A stretch of DNA of 64,000 nucleotides, taken from positions 62,001 to 126,000 of the forward strand of contig CACFZE010000002.1 of the NCBI GenBank assembly GCA_902570695.1. The letters run 5' to 3'. Below, piece by piece: positions 55,428 through 63,878 of the stretch; positions within the stretch are counted from its first letter, which is position 1, and each line of letters starts with the position of its first letter. The stretch is from an uncultured Pelagibacteraceae bacterium. Lineage in GTDB: Bacteria > Pseudomonadota > Alphaproteobacteria > Pelagibacterales > Pelagibacteraceae. The position numbers and the translations under genes were made by a program. The notes beneath the pieces are model-generated. The model worked only from the letters and a program-made list of their open reading frames with translations. It was not told the origin of the DNA and did no database searches.

Positions 55428-55884
55428 TTTAGATATTAAAAAACCTGTTATCGCTGCAATATTTTCTACTTTGACAATTGGGGTTTTGTCATTGCTTACT
55501 TATAAAACACCTTATGGATTATTTTTGATTGCTTCCTTTGGTTCTACAATGGTTTTGCTTTATGGGTATCCAGAAAGTCCTTTTGCAAAACCTAAAAATA
55601 TATTTTTTGGTCATTTTTTAACTTCACTTGTTGGTGTGATATTTGTGAATTTCGTTCCACTTCCGATATATATTATTATACCTGTTGCTGTTGGAATAGG
55701 AGTCGGATTAATGATCATTCTTAATGTAACCCACCCTCCTGCAGGAGGGAATCCTATAATTGTGATCATGGGATCAGTTTCTTTTGAATATTTAATATCC
55801 CCAGTTATAAGCGGATCAATTATTGTGATAGTTTTTGGCATAATCTTGAACAAATTTATTGCTAAAAGGAATTACCCAAAATAA
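55420..55884 (+). CDS. HPP-family membrane protein
   Basis: This is a 154-residue protein from the ATG at 55420 (the frame is open to 55396), with four helices and the hallmark THPPAGGNPIIVI motif. HPP proteins in cyanobacteria and plants carry nitrite; the SAR11 function is unknown. The N-terminal KPVIAAIFSTLTIGVLSLL helix and SFGSTMVLLYGYPESPFAKPKN loop fit the family. It is translationally coupled to the Fe-S scaffold-like gene. Confidence 0.85.
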   Translation: MNNLDIKKPVIAAIFSTLTIGVLSLLTYKTPYGLFLIASFGSTMVLLYGYPESPFAKPKNIFFGHFLTSLVGVIFVNFVPLPIYIIIPVAVGIGVGLMIILNVTHPPAGGNPIIVIMGSVSFEYLISPVISGSIIVIVFGIILNKFIAKRNYPK

Positions 55885-55897
55885 ACACAATTTGTTT

Positions 55898-55965
55898 GCT
55901 AGTCCTATTTAACTTGTGCTAGTCTTTTCAAATAATAATTAATAATTCAGCTTTAAGAAGCTAGT
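55898..55965 (+). repeat. Three GCTAGT repeats upstream of formate dehydrogenase
   Basis: The motif GCTAGTC occurs at 55898-55904 and 55918-55924, with 20 bp between starts, and a third GCTAGT at 55960-55965 just before the AGGAG ribosome-binding site. The first two lie on about the same helical face (two turns apart). An AGCTT/AAGCT hairpin at 55949-55962 overlaps the third. They could be regulator sites for fdh; no factor can be named. Confidence 0.4.
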
Positions 55966-55978
55966 AATAGGAGTAAAA

Positions 55979-57178
55979 ATGAAAGTACTTTGTGTATTGT
56001 ATGATGATCCAAAAGGAGGAATGCCTAAATCTTATCCTCTGTCGGATTTACCAAAATTAGAGAAATATCCAGATGGAATGACATTGCCATCGCCTAAAGG
56101 AAGAGATTTTACACCAGGCCAATTACTTGGTTGTGTTTCAGGTGAACTTGGTTTGAGAAAGTTTTTAGAGAGTAATGGACACGAGTTGGTTGTTACTAAC
56201 AGTAAAGATGGAGATGGATGCGAAGCGGATAAACATATTGTTGATGCTGACATTGTTATCTCTCAACCATTTTTCCCTTATTATTTAACTAAAGAAAGAA
56301 TCGCTAAAGCTAAAAACCTTAAGATGGCAATAACAGCAGGAATAGGTTCTGATCACGTTGATTTACAAGCAGCAATGGATAATAAAATTGATGTTGTTGA
56401 AGTAACTTTCTGTAATTCTAGATCAGTTGCTGAACACATAGTAATGATGATTGTTTCAATGGTTAGAGATTATCACAATCAACATAGAATAGTTAATGAA
56501 GGTGGATGGAATATTGCAGATGCTGTTCAAAGAAGTTATGACGTTGAAGGAATGCATATAGGAACCGTTGCTGCTGGAAGGATCGGATTAGATGCACTTA
56601 GAAAAATGAAACCATTTGATGTTCATTTGCACTATTTTGACAGACATAAATTACCTGACAGTGTTGAAAAAGAACTAAACTTAACTTTTCATGAGTCAGT
56701 AGAGTCTATGGTAAAAGTTTGCGACGTTGTTACAATTAATTGCCCACTTCATCCTGAAACTGAAAATTTGTTTGATGATGAAATGATAAGTAAAATGAAA
56801 AAAGGAGCATACATAGTTAACACTGCAAGAGGTAAAATTTGTAATCGAGATGCAATAGCTAAAGCCCTAAAAAGTGGACAGCTAAGTGGTTACGCAGGTG
56901 ATGTATGGTTTCCACAGCCTGCTCCAAACGACCATGTATGGAGAACAATGCCAAATCATGGAATGACACCTCACACTTCTGGCACATCTTTATCTGCTCA
57001 AGCAAGATATGCAGATGGTGTTAGAGAAATATTGGAATGTTTCTTTGAAGGAAAAGAAATTAGAAATCAATATTTGATCGTAAAAGATGGCCAATTAGCA
57101 GGAATGGGTGCGCATTCTTACAGTAAAGGGTCTGCAACTAGTGGATCAGAAGAAGCTGCTAAATATCAAAAAAAATAA
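55979..57178 (+). CDS. fdh: NAD-dependent formate dehydrogenase
   Basis: This is a 399-residue D-2-hydroxyacid dehydrogenase-fold enzyme that oxidises formate to CO2 with NAD+. It is nearly colinear with Pseudomonas sp. 101 FDH: PFFP near 97-100, Asn146, the cofactor loop GTVAAGRIG (195-203), Asp221 specifying NAD+, Arg284, Gln313 and His332 are all in place. The metal-free cytoplasmic enzyme ends C1 oxidation, giving NADH. An AGGAG ribosome-binding site precedes the ATG and a strong hairpin terminator follows, so it is transcribed alone. Confidence 0.95.
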   Translation: MKVLCVLYDDPKGGMPKSYPLSDLPKLEKYPDGMTLPSPKGRDFTPGQLLGCVSGELGLRKFLESNGHELVVTNSKDGDGCEADKHIVDADIVISQPFFPYYLTKERIAKAKNLKMAITAGIGSDHVDLQAAMDNKIDVVEVTFCNSRSVAEHIVMMIVSMVRDYHNQHRIVNEGGWNIADAVQRSYDVEGMHIGTVAAGRIGLDALRKMKPFDVHLHYFDRHKLPDSVEKELNLTFHESVESMVKVCDVVTINCPLHPETENLFDDEMISKMKKGAYIVNTARGKICNRDAIAKALKSGQLSGYAGDVWFPQPAPNDHVWRTMPNHGMTPHTSGTSLSAQARYADGVREILECFFEGKEIRNQYLIVKDGQLAGMGAHSYSKGSATSGSEEAAKYQKK

Positions 57179-57186
57179 AATAGATT

Positions 57187-57227
57187 TATTAAAGGTATGC
57201 TACTTAGATAAGTAGCTACCTTTAATA
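57187..57227 (+). terminator. Strong rho-independent terminator after fdh
   Basis: A long near-perfect hairpin: TATTAAAGGTA pairs with TACCTTTAATA, continued by GCTACTT/AAGTAGC, with a single bulged T and a four-base AGAT loop. This is an 18-base-pair stem starting eight bases after the fdh stop. It is the clearest intrinsic terminator in the window. Its outer arm is A/T, so it may work in both directions, though no minus-strand gene ends here. Confidence 0.82.
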
Positions 57228-57264
57228 CCATAGATTTAAACCCTCATTATTATATATTTTAGAT

Positions 57265-57837
57265 ATGAGGTTATTTTACTACTTTTTACTATTATTTCTT
57301 GTATCGACATCATTCTCTCATTCAAAAGATAAAGCGTATTTTGCAGGAGGTTGCTTCTGGTGCATGGAAGAGTCTTTTGAAATGTTGGAAGGTGTAGAAG
57401 AAGTTATATCTGGTTACTCAGGAGGGATCACTGCAAATCCAACATATAGGGAAGTCACTTATGGAGATACTGGTCATTTTGAGGTTGTTGAAATAATTTA
57501 TGACAAAGAGAAAATATCCTATAAAGAACTCTTAAAAAATTTCTGGCTTAATATTGATCCATTTGATGCTTATGGTCAGTTTTGCGATAAAGGATACAGC
57601 TACAGATCTGTAGCATTTTATGAAAACGATTATCAGAAAGATTTAATTGATAAAGATATAAAAAGATTAGAAAAGAAATTTAAAAAGAAGGTAGTCACAT
57701 ATGTTAAAGAATTTGAGATTTTTTACAAAGCAGAGGATAAACATCAAGATTACTATCAAGTATATTTAGAAAATTATTTAAAATATAAGAAAGCATGCAA
57801 AAGAGAAAGAATACTTGATATTATTTGGGGATCATAA
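57265..57837 (+). CDS. msrA: Methionine-S-sulfoxide reductase MsrA, exported
   Basis: This is a 190-residue protein with an N-terminal hydrophobic signal (residues 1-20) followed by the MsrA domain: catalytic Cys in YFAGGCFWCMEE, EVISGYSGG, the GHFEVVEI strand and DPFDAYGQFCDKGYSYRS. A C-terminal Cys in KYKKACKRE could resolve. It reduces S-methionine sulfoxide, here probably in the periplasm. This complements the separately encoded exported MsrB at 46580. It is followed three bases later by an MDR oxidoreductase. Confidence 0.93.
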   Translation: MRLFYYFLLLFLVSTSFSHSKDKAYFAGGCFWCMEESFEMLEGVEEVISGYSGGITANPTYREVTYGDTGHFEVVEIIYDKEKISYKELLKNFWLNIDPFDAYGQFCDKGYSYRSVAFYENDYQKDLIDKDIKRLEKKFKKKVVTYVKEFEIFYKAEDKHQDYYQVYLENYLKYKKACKRERILDIIWGS

Positions 57838-57840
57838 TTA

Positions 57841-58848
57841 ATGCCTGTAACAAGCAAATTTGTAGCTTTAAAAAACTATATCCCTACAGGTTTACCAAAA
57901 GAAACTGACTTTGAAATAAAAACTAAGGAGATATCTTTAGATACTAAGAACAATATATTGGTTTTAAATTTATGGATTTCAGTTGATCCTTATATGAGGG
58001 CAAGGATGACTGAAAGAAAAAACTATAAACCGCCTTTTAATATTGGTGAAGAGATGGAAGGTTATGCTTTAGGTATAGTTAAAGAGTCTAAAGACAAAAA
58101 TTTTAAAGAAGGAGATATTGTTTTTAGTAATTTCGGAATGAGAGATTACTTTGTTTGTAATTCCAATGATCTAAAAAAAATTGAGCCAATGAATATTCCT
58201 ATACAAACATATCTGGGTCCACTTGGAATGACAGGTCATACAGCTTATATAGGACTTTTTAAACATGGTGAATTAAAACCAGGTCAAACAATCCTTGTTT
58301 CTTCAGCTGGAGGTAGTGTTGGATCTACTGTTTGTCAAATTGCAAAAAATATGGGTTGTAAAGTAATTGCAAGTACAGGATCTGATGAAAAAGTTAAATG
58401 GCTGAAAAATGATTTAAAAATTGATCATGCGTTTAACTATAAAAAAATTGAAAATCTTGTTTTGCATCTTAAAGAAGTTTGTCCTGAAGGATTTGATTTA
58501 TATTTTGATAATGTAGGTGGTGATTTCTTAGAGTCAGCTATTTTTCAAATGAAGAACTTTGGAAGAATTGTAATTTGTGGAAGGATATCCCAAATGAATG
58601 CAACTAATCCTGGCTCTGGTTTAAAAAATATGGCTCATGTTCTTGTAAAAAGACTAACTATTAAAGGTTTTATAATTTTTGATCATGAAGATGATCGAGA
58701 ACAGTTTGAAACCGATATGGCTAAATGGCTATTAGAAGATAAAATTAAATTTAAAGAAACTGTTTACGAGGGTATAGAAAATACGCCAAAATCATTCATT
58801 GATTTATTAGAAGGTAAAAACATAGGAAAAATGCTTGTAAAAATTTAA
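57841..58848 (+). CDS. MDR-family NADP-dependent oxidoreductase
   Basis: This is a 335-residue zinc-independent medium-chain dehydrogenase of the leukotriene B4 dehydrogenase/CurA group. It has the DPYMRARM motif near residue 50, GPLGMTGHTAYIGLF, the cofactor loop SSAGGSVGSTVCQIA, FDLYFDNVGGDFL and GRIVICGRIS. Such enzymes reduce alpha,beta-unsaturated ketones or aldehydes using NADPH, including lipid-peroxidation products. It starts three bases after msrA and is probably co-transcribed. Confidence 0.9.
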   Translation: MPVTSKFVALKNYIPTGLPKETDFEIKTKEISLDTKNNILVLNLWISVDPYMRARMTERKNYKPPFNIGEEMEGYALGIVKESKDKNFKEGDIVFSNFGMRDYFVCNSNDLKKIEPMNIPIQTYLGPLGMTGHTAYIGLFKHGELKPGQTILVSSAGGSVGSTVCQIAKNMGCKVIASTGSDEKVKWLKNDLKIDHAFNYKKIENLVLHLKEVCPEGFDLYFDNVGGDFLESAIFQMKNFGRIVICGRISQMNATNPGSGLKNMAHVLVKRLTIKGFIIFDHEDDREQFETDMAKWLLEDKIKFKETVYEGIENTPKSFIDLLEGKNIGKMLVKI

Positions 58849-58859
58849 TTAGAATTTTT

Positions 58860-59030
58860 ATGAAATTTTTAAAGAAATTTTATAGACCCTTTTTATTAAC
58901 CTATATTTTTTTGAGTATAGCTATCAGTTTTTATCCATCATTTGATTTTTACTCACTAAAAGGTCAAATTCTTATAATTGCTGTATCTTTTTTTAATGGG
59001 ATGATGGGAGTTTACGTAAAAAAATTATAA
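58860..59030 (+). CDS. Small two-helix membrane protein (56 aa)
   Basis: This 56-residue open frame starts at an ATG 11 bp after the MDR stop. It reads as a Lys-rich start (MKFLKKFYRP), one hydrophobic helix (FLLTYIFLSIAISFY), a short loop, a second helix (GQILIIAVSFFNGMMGVYV) and a KKL end. The composition is typical of a real inner-membrane protein, and it fills what would otherwise be an empty stretch. The family is unknown. Its stop overlaps the convergent DAO gene by six bases. Confidence 0.6.
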   Translation: MKFLKKFYRPFLLTYIFLSIAISFYPSFDFYSLKGQILIIAVSFFNGMMGVYVKKL

Positions 59031-60128
59031 GACGTAGGGCTCAGGTCTTGCAGAACTATTTAATACTCTTTCGACTGCGAAAACACTAATATCTATAGTT
59101 TGATAACTGCCTGTAGTTATTAATTCAGTTAGAGCTCTACCAATTCCTGGTGCTTGCATTAAACCTCTGCCAGTAAATCCTGAGGCCATGTAAACATTTT
59201 CATATTTTGGATGTTTTCCAACTACGGCATTATTATCTAATTTGTTACAATCATAATATCCAGCCCATCCACCTGTTAATTTGAGTTCTTCAAATGCTGG
59301 TATTCTTTTTGCAAGAGCAGGCCAAACTAATTCTTCAAAATCATTCCATGCAGGTTCGAGATCTTCTGCATCAAAAACTGAAATTGGAGAACCTGCTAAA
59401 TATTCTTTTCCTTCTGGTCGCCAATATACTCCTGTTGTTAGATCTCCGGATAATGGCATCTCTGGAATATGTTTAGGACATTTAACTCTAAAGACTGTAT
59501 GTTTTTGAGGTACTACAGGAATATCTTCAAGTAGTTCCTTAGTCCAGCACCCAGCTGCGGAAATAATTGTCTTTGCATTAATTTCAGATAGGCTCTTAAC
59601 CTCTCCCTTAATAAATTCTGCCCCAAGATCAATTGCTTTATGCTTTAAAGCGCTATGAAATAAAAATGGATCAATCCATCCCTCACTCTTGTTATCAGTA
59701 AATGTTGCAGTCTCAATTCCTTCCTCATTTATGTAAGGAAAATAGTTTTTCAATTCAGAACCTTTAATATTTTTTGTACCCGCTTCACATTCTTTATGAT
59801 TTTCTAAAGCTCTGTATTGCTCTTCTGCATGATCTGGCCCAAACATTAGAAGATATCCATTGGGCACCATGCTAGCTGTTGGATTTGGATTTTTTTCAGT
59901 TTTCAATAATTCTGGTATTTGAAATATAAATTCCCTTGCAAATTTTCCTAAAAGAATATTTTCTTTTTGAAAAAACTGTCGTCTAAATCCACCAAGTGAT
60001 AATGGGAATGATGCAGTTTTATAAGTTGGATCCCTTTCAATGACTTTTACTTTTCTGCCTTCTTTGGACATAAAGTATGCAGTTGCAGCTCCAATTATAC
60101 CACCACCTACTATTACAACATCATCCAT
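59025..60128 (-). CDS. DAO-family FAD-dependent oxidoreductase
   Basis: This is a 367-residue flavoprotein with the N-terminal dinucleotide fold VVIVGGGIIGAATAYFMSKEG, a conserved IISAAGCWT segment and the C-terminal MASGFTGRGLMQAPGIGRAL motif. It belongs with DadA, sarcosine oxidase and FOXRED1-like enzymes that oxidise amino acids or N-methylated amines. The substrate is not determinable, although SAR11 carries several such enzymes for methylated-amine catabolism. It is two bases downstream of tspO, so they form a transcription unit. Confidence 0.85.
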   Translation of the reverse strand: MDDVVIVGGGIIGAATAYFMSKEGRKVKVIERDPTYKTASFPLSLGGFRRQFFQKENILLGKFAREFIFQIPELLKTEKNPNPTASMVPNGYLLMFGPDHAEEQYRALENHKECEAGTKNIKGSELKNYFPYINEEGIETATFTDNKSEGWIDPFLFHSALKHKAIDLGAEFIKGEVKSLSEINAKTIISAAGCWTKELLEDIPVVPQKHTVFRVKCPKHIPEMPLSGDLTTGVYWRPEGKEYLAGSPISVFDAEDLEPAWNDFEELVWPALAKRIPAFEELKLTGGWAGYYDCNKLDNNAVVGKHPKYENVYMASGFTGRGLMQAPGIGRALTELITTGSYQTIDISVFAVERVLNSSARPEPYVL

Positions 60129-60129
60129 A

Positions 60130-60597
60130 TTAGTTTATCAAAAAAATGTTTATATTTAAAAGCAATGCAAAACAACACCATAACAAATATGGAATCATCA
60201 AGTACATGCTTAATTGACTTATATTCTTATATTTAAATACCAATAAAACAATAAATATAATTAACACAACAAGATTTAAAATTGCTAAAGAAATATTATG
60301 GAAACCAAAGAAAACAACACTCCAAGTTGTATTAAAAAAAAGATGAATGAAATATAAAAATACAATATTTAAATTTTTTGTGTTTTTATGCCACGCATTC
60401 CATATGGCTATTGTCATAAATAAATAAAGTAATGTCCATACTGGCACAAATATCCAATCTGGTGGATTGTATTGAGGTTTAGATAAATTTGAATACCAAG
60501 GTTCTTTAAAATTTATAGTAACCAAACCTCCAATAAATGAAGCTGAAAACGTAGTAATTGCAAATAGAATAAAAGATAAAATTTTATTTTTTAGCAT
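60130..60597 (-). CDS. tspO: TspO/MBR tryptophan-rich sensory protein
   Basis: This is a 155-residue protein with five membrane helices and the family signatures KPQYNPPDWIFVPVWTLLYL and LFFNTTWSVVFFG; tryptophan content is high. TspO binds tetrapyrroles and in Rhodobacter sphaeroides modulates photosynthetic gene expression in response to oxygen. Its gene is divergent from the SDR gene by 24 bp and upstream of the DAO oxidoreductase. Location next to the cfa cluster hints at a photo-oxidative or lipid role. Confidence 0.92.
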   Translation of the reverse strand: MLKNKILSFILFAITTFSASFIGGLVTINFKEPWYSNLSKPQYNPPDWIFVPVWTLLYLFMTIAIWNAWHKNTKNLNIVFLYFIHLFFNTTWSVVFFGFHNISLAILNLVVLIIFIVLLVFKYKNISQLSMYLMIPYLLWCCFALLLNINIFLIN

Positions 60598-60621
60598 TTA
60601 AGTACTATACAGCAGTTAAAT

Positions 60622-61380
60622 ATGAATAAAAAAGTAATTTGGATCACCGGCGGAAGTACAGGAATTGGCAAAGCACTTGCGTTAAAATTTGCTAATAATG
60701 GATGGACAGTTGCTATTTCTGCAAGAAGAGAAAATTTATTAAAAGAAATCGAAGATAAGCATCAAAATATTAAATCTTTTCCACTTGATGTAAATGATAA
60801 GGAAAAGTGTAAGTCTGTTTTTGAAAATATAAAAAAGGAACTTGGTGACATCGAAATTTGTTTTTTTTCTACGGGTACTTGGGATCCAAAAAAAGAAAAA
60901 GAAATTGATGTAGAACAAATTGAAAATGTATTTAAAGTAAATTTTTTTGGAACATTAAATTGTATAAAAGCAGTTGAAACTCATTTTCGAGAAAGAGGAA
61001 AAGGTATTATTACCATTGTATCTTCGATTGCAGGATACAAAGGCTTACCTAACTCAAGTGGCTATGGACCATCCAAAGCTGCTTTAAGTAATCTTGCTGA
61101 AAGTTTACATTTTGATTTTGGAAGATATGGTGTGAGGGTTTGTTTAGTTTCTCCAGGTTTTATCAAAACACCAATGACTGATAAGAATGATTTTAAGATG
61201 CCGTTTCTAAAAACTCCAGAATACTCGGCAGACAAAATTTATGATGGACTTATCAATGGTTCTAATTTTGAAATACATTATCCAAAAGAATTGACTTTGA
61301 TTCTTAAATTTTTAAAAATCATTCCTGATCGACTATATTTTTATTTAATACGGAAATTAACTAAATTACAAAAAAAATAA
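60622..61380 (+). CDS. Short-chain dehydrogenase/reductase
   Basis: This is a 252-residue classical SDR with the cofactor loop ITGGSTGIGKALALKFANNG, a conserved TGTWDP in place of NNAG, catalytic Ser in TIVSSIAGYKGLPNSSGYGPSKAAL and the YxxxK motif as YGPSK. The C-terminus is extended and Lys-rich. SDRs of this type sit beside cfa and DUF1365 genes in many proteobacteria. The substrate is unknown. It converges on the DUF3833 gene with a two-base gap. Confidence 0.87.
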   Translation: MNKKVIWITGGSTGIGKALALKFANNGWTVAISARRENLLKEIEDKHQNIKSFPLDVNDKEKCKSVFENIKKELGDIEICFFSTGTWDPKKEKEIDVEQIENVFKVNFFGTLNCIKAVETHFRERGKGIITIVSSIAGYKGLPNSSGYGPSKAALSNLAESLHFDFGRYGVRVCLVSPGFIKTPMTDKNDFKMPFLKTPEYSADKIYDGLINGSNFEIHYPKELTLILKFLKIIPDRLYFYLIRKLTKLQKK

Positions 61381-61382
61381 AA

Positions 61383-61931
61383 TTAATCTTTAACAAACAT
61401 CACAGTCAACTCTGCAACTTTAATTCCAAATTTTGTCATCTTAGCTCTGTTGATAGCTACTCTTTCGTCTTGCATAAATATCCAATCATCAAAAGTAATT
61501 TTGATATTTTTTCCTTTCACAGGAACTAACAAAACATACTCAAATTTAAATGCTGGGCCATATGAATACCCCCTAGCCTTACCAACTACATCGCCTGCAG
61601 TTCCCTCGTAATTATGTTCATCAATTTTATCTATTACCCATTGCCTATTTTGTATTTCACCATCATTCCAAATAAATTTTTCGTCTAATATAAGTTGTTT
61701 GCCATCCCACTTACCGTCTAGGTCTGCTGAAAATTGTCTTGTAACTTTACCTGATCTGTTTTGTAGTATACCCCAAGCTTTGACGTTTCCGCTTAAATAT
61801 TCTTCAATTATTAGTCTTGGTTTTTGATCTTTAAAATCTTCTGGTTTCATAGATTGATTATTTATACAGCTTGTAATTAATCCTGTGAAAATTATCAATA
61901 AAAATACTTTAAAAAATTTTTTGTTAATCAT
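61383..61931 (-). CDS. DUF3833-family lipoprotein
   Basis: This is a 182-residue protein with a lipoprotein signal: hydrophobic region then the lipobox LITSC, with Cys22 as the acylation site. The mature domain shows GNVKAWGILQNRSGKVTRQF, DLDGKWDGKQLILDEKF and GDVVGKARGYSYGPAF, a lipocalin-like DUF3833 pattern. It would be anchored to the periplasmic face of a membrane. It is encoded one base after cfa and so belongs to the cfa-DUF1365 lipid-modification operon. Confidence 0.85.
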   Translation of the reverse strand: MINKKFFKVFLLIIFTGLITSCINNQSMKPEDFKDQKPRLIIEEYLSGNVKAWGILQNRSGKVTRQFSADLDGKWDGKQLILDEKFIWNDGEIQNRQWVIDKIDEHNYEGTAGDVVGKARGYSYGPAFKFEYVLLVPVKGKNIKITFDDWIFMQDERVAINRAKMTKFGIKVAELTVMFVKD

Positions 61932-61932
61932 A

Positions 61933-63114
61933 TTAAATTTTATTTTGCATGGAAAATTGAATTAAATCTATATTCTTTGATTTAAACCCAGCTTCACAAT
62001 ATGACAAATAAAAATGCCACATACGTTTAAATTTATTATCAAATCCATGTTTTGAAATCTCTTCCCATTTTTTTAGGAATTCATCTCTCCATATTTTTAA
62101 AGTATTGGAATAGTGAGAGCCATATGACTCGTATTTTTTAATTTCTAAACCGTTGCTACTAGATAAATCATATAATTTTCTTTTTGATGGCAAAAAACCT
62201 CCAGGAAATATGTATTTTTGTATAAAGTCTTCTTTGGTTTTATATCTGTCAAATAAACTATCATCGATTGTTATCGCTTGTATCGCGGCCCTTCCATTCT
62301 CAGATAGATTTTTTTTAATACTTTTAAAATAATTGACTAAATAATTTTGCCCAACCGCTTCTATCATTTCTATAGATGCGATAGAGTCATATTTGTCTTT
62401 TACATCTCTATAATCTTTCAAAAATATATTCACTTTTTCATTCAATCCATTTTCAAATATTCTTTTTTTTGAAAATTCAAATTGCTCTTTAGAAATTGTT
62501 ATACAATCTAATTTTACATCATAATTTTTACCCACATATTCAGCAAAGCCTCCCCAGCCACAGCCAATTTCTAAAATTTTATTTCCTACGTTTGGCTTTA
62601 TTAATTCTGTAAGCTTTTTATATTTATTTAGTTGAGCAGAAAATAAATCATCTTTTTGTTTTTCAAAAATTGCACTTGAATAAGTAAGTGAAGGATCCAA
62701 CCATAATGAAAAGAAATCATTTCCTAAATCATAATGTTTTGAAATATTTTTCTTACTTCTACTCTTATTATTTTTTATGAAAATACTCTTTAATTTATTA
62801 ATCATTGATAAATCAAAAATACCTGAAAATTTATAGACAATTTTTATATTTTTAGCTGTTATTTCTATTAGATTAGTTAGATTATCTGTTTCAAATTCAT
62901 TTCGCATGTACGCTTCTGCAAGTCCTACACTTCCCGATTTTATTATTTGAAGTGTTAAACCAGGTTTGTTAATTTTAATCTTTGCTCTTAATTGTTCACT
63001 CTCATTACCAAACTTATATATTTTGCTGTCATGATTTTGAATTTCAAGAAATCCATGCTTTATTAGTTTTAGAGAATTAAATACGATTTTATCTGACAAA
63101 AGATTAAAATTCAT
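61933..63114 (-). CDS. cfa: Cyclopropane-fatty-acyl-phospholipid synthase
   Basis: This is a 393-residue SAM-dependent methyltransferase. An N-terminal region (about 1-120) resembles the Cfa lipid-binding domain. The SAM motif is KILEIGCGWGGFAEYVG near residue 180, preceded by KNISKHYDLGNDFFSLWLDPSLTYSSA, and a later EMIEAVGQNYL segment is typical. It methylates double bonds of membrane phospholipids; related CfaA/UfaM-type paralogues make other products. Operon order is FAD protein, DUF1365, cfa, DUF3833. Confidence 0.92.
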   Translation of the reverse strand: MNFNLLSDKIVFNSLKLIKHGFLEIQNHDSKIYKFGNESEQLRAKIKINKPGLTLQIIKSGSVGLAEAYMRNEFETDNLTNLIEITAKNIKIVYKFSGIFDLSMINKLKSIFIKNNKSRSKKNISKHYDLGNDFFSLWLDPSLTYSSAIFEKQKDDLFSAQLNKYKKLTELIKPNVGNKILEIGCGWGGFAEYVGKNYDVKLDCITISKEQFEFSKKRIFENGLNEKVNIFLKDYRDVKDKYDSIASIEMIEAVGQNYLVNYFKSIKKNLSENGRAAIQAITIDDSLFDRYKTKEDFIQKYIFPGGFLPSKRKLYDLSSSNGLEIKKYESYGSHYSNTLKIWRDEFLKKWEEISKHGFDNKFKRMWHFYLSYCEAGFKSKNIDLIQFSMQNKI

Positions 63115-63878
63115 TTTTTTTCAAACGTAATATTATTTTTTATTTTTATGTTTTTTTTAACTAACTTAACTCCCTTTAACCATAATTTTAATGCTTCAAA
63201 ATGAATTGCGGCAATAACTTTAAAGGTCATTAAAGGGTGAGAAATATAAGATATAAGCATATTTTTATTGTTAATTTCTTTTGCAACCCCATCTTGTGAA
63301 GCATATAACAATTTTCCCTCCTTATCACTTTGATCAATTATTACGGATAACATTTTTTCAGGTTTGAGGATTCTAAAATTGTATTTACTTTTCATTTCAA
63401 TAAATGGTGAAACGAAAAACTTCTTCTCACAGCTATTTGTAATTATTTTTTCGTCGTTGACTTTAAATATATAAGTATGTTGCTCACCAAATGTATTTTT
63501 AACTTCATACAATATAGCTATAATTTTTGAATGATTATCATAAACGAAAAAAATACTTAATGGATTAAATACGTAACCAAATATTCTAGGATAACAAAGC
63601 AATTTTACCTTTATGTTTTCAAATTGAATGTTGTTTGATTTTAAATTTTCTATTACCCAGGCTTTTAAATCACTACCATCTCTAGGTCCGTGATCTTTGT
63701 CATAAAAACTTAAAATATTAAAACTATTGTTAGAAAAAATTTTAATTTTTTTTTGTATCAAATTAATTTCATCAAGATCTAAAAAGAGTGAGAAAACGTT
63801 GTATTTAAAAAAGTGATATTTTGGCTTAAATCTTTTATGAATTACTTTACCTTCGTAAATATTGGAATTTTTAATCAT
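63111..63878 (-). CDS. DUF1365-family protein
   Basis: This is a 255-residue protein of the DUF1365 family: IYEGKVIHKRFKPKYHFFKY at the start, DHGPRDGS, the LLCYPRIFGYVFNPLSIFFVYD core and KKFFVSPFIEMKSKYNF. Members are almost always found between a COG2907-type FAD protein and a cfa gene, as here. In Rhodobacter sphaeroides a homologous DUF1365-cfa pair belongs to the singlet-oxygen (RpoE/ChrR) response. Biochemical function is unknown. It overlaps both neighbours (4 and 8 bases). Confidence 0.9.
   Translation of the reverse strand: MIKNSNIYEGKVIHKRFKPKYHFFKYNVFSLFLDLDEINLIQKKIKIFSNNSFNILSFYDKDHGPRDGSDLKAWVIENLKSNNIQFENIKVKLLCYPRIFGYVFNPLSIFFVYDNHSKIIAILYEVKNTFGEQHTYIFKVNDEKIITNSCEKKFFVSPFIEMKSKYNFRILKPEKMLSVIIDQSDKEGKLLYASQDGVAKEINNKNMLISYISHPLMTFKVIAAIHFEALKLWLKGVKLVKKNIKIKNNITFEKK

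Noticed and set aside
55885..55978. Riboswitch upstream of fdh
   Set aside because: The 94-bp leader has only a five-pair hairpin and short repeats, with no match to a known riboswitch core such as glycine or SAM types.
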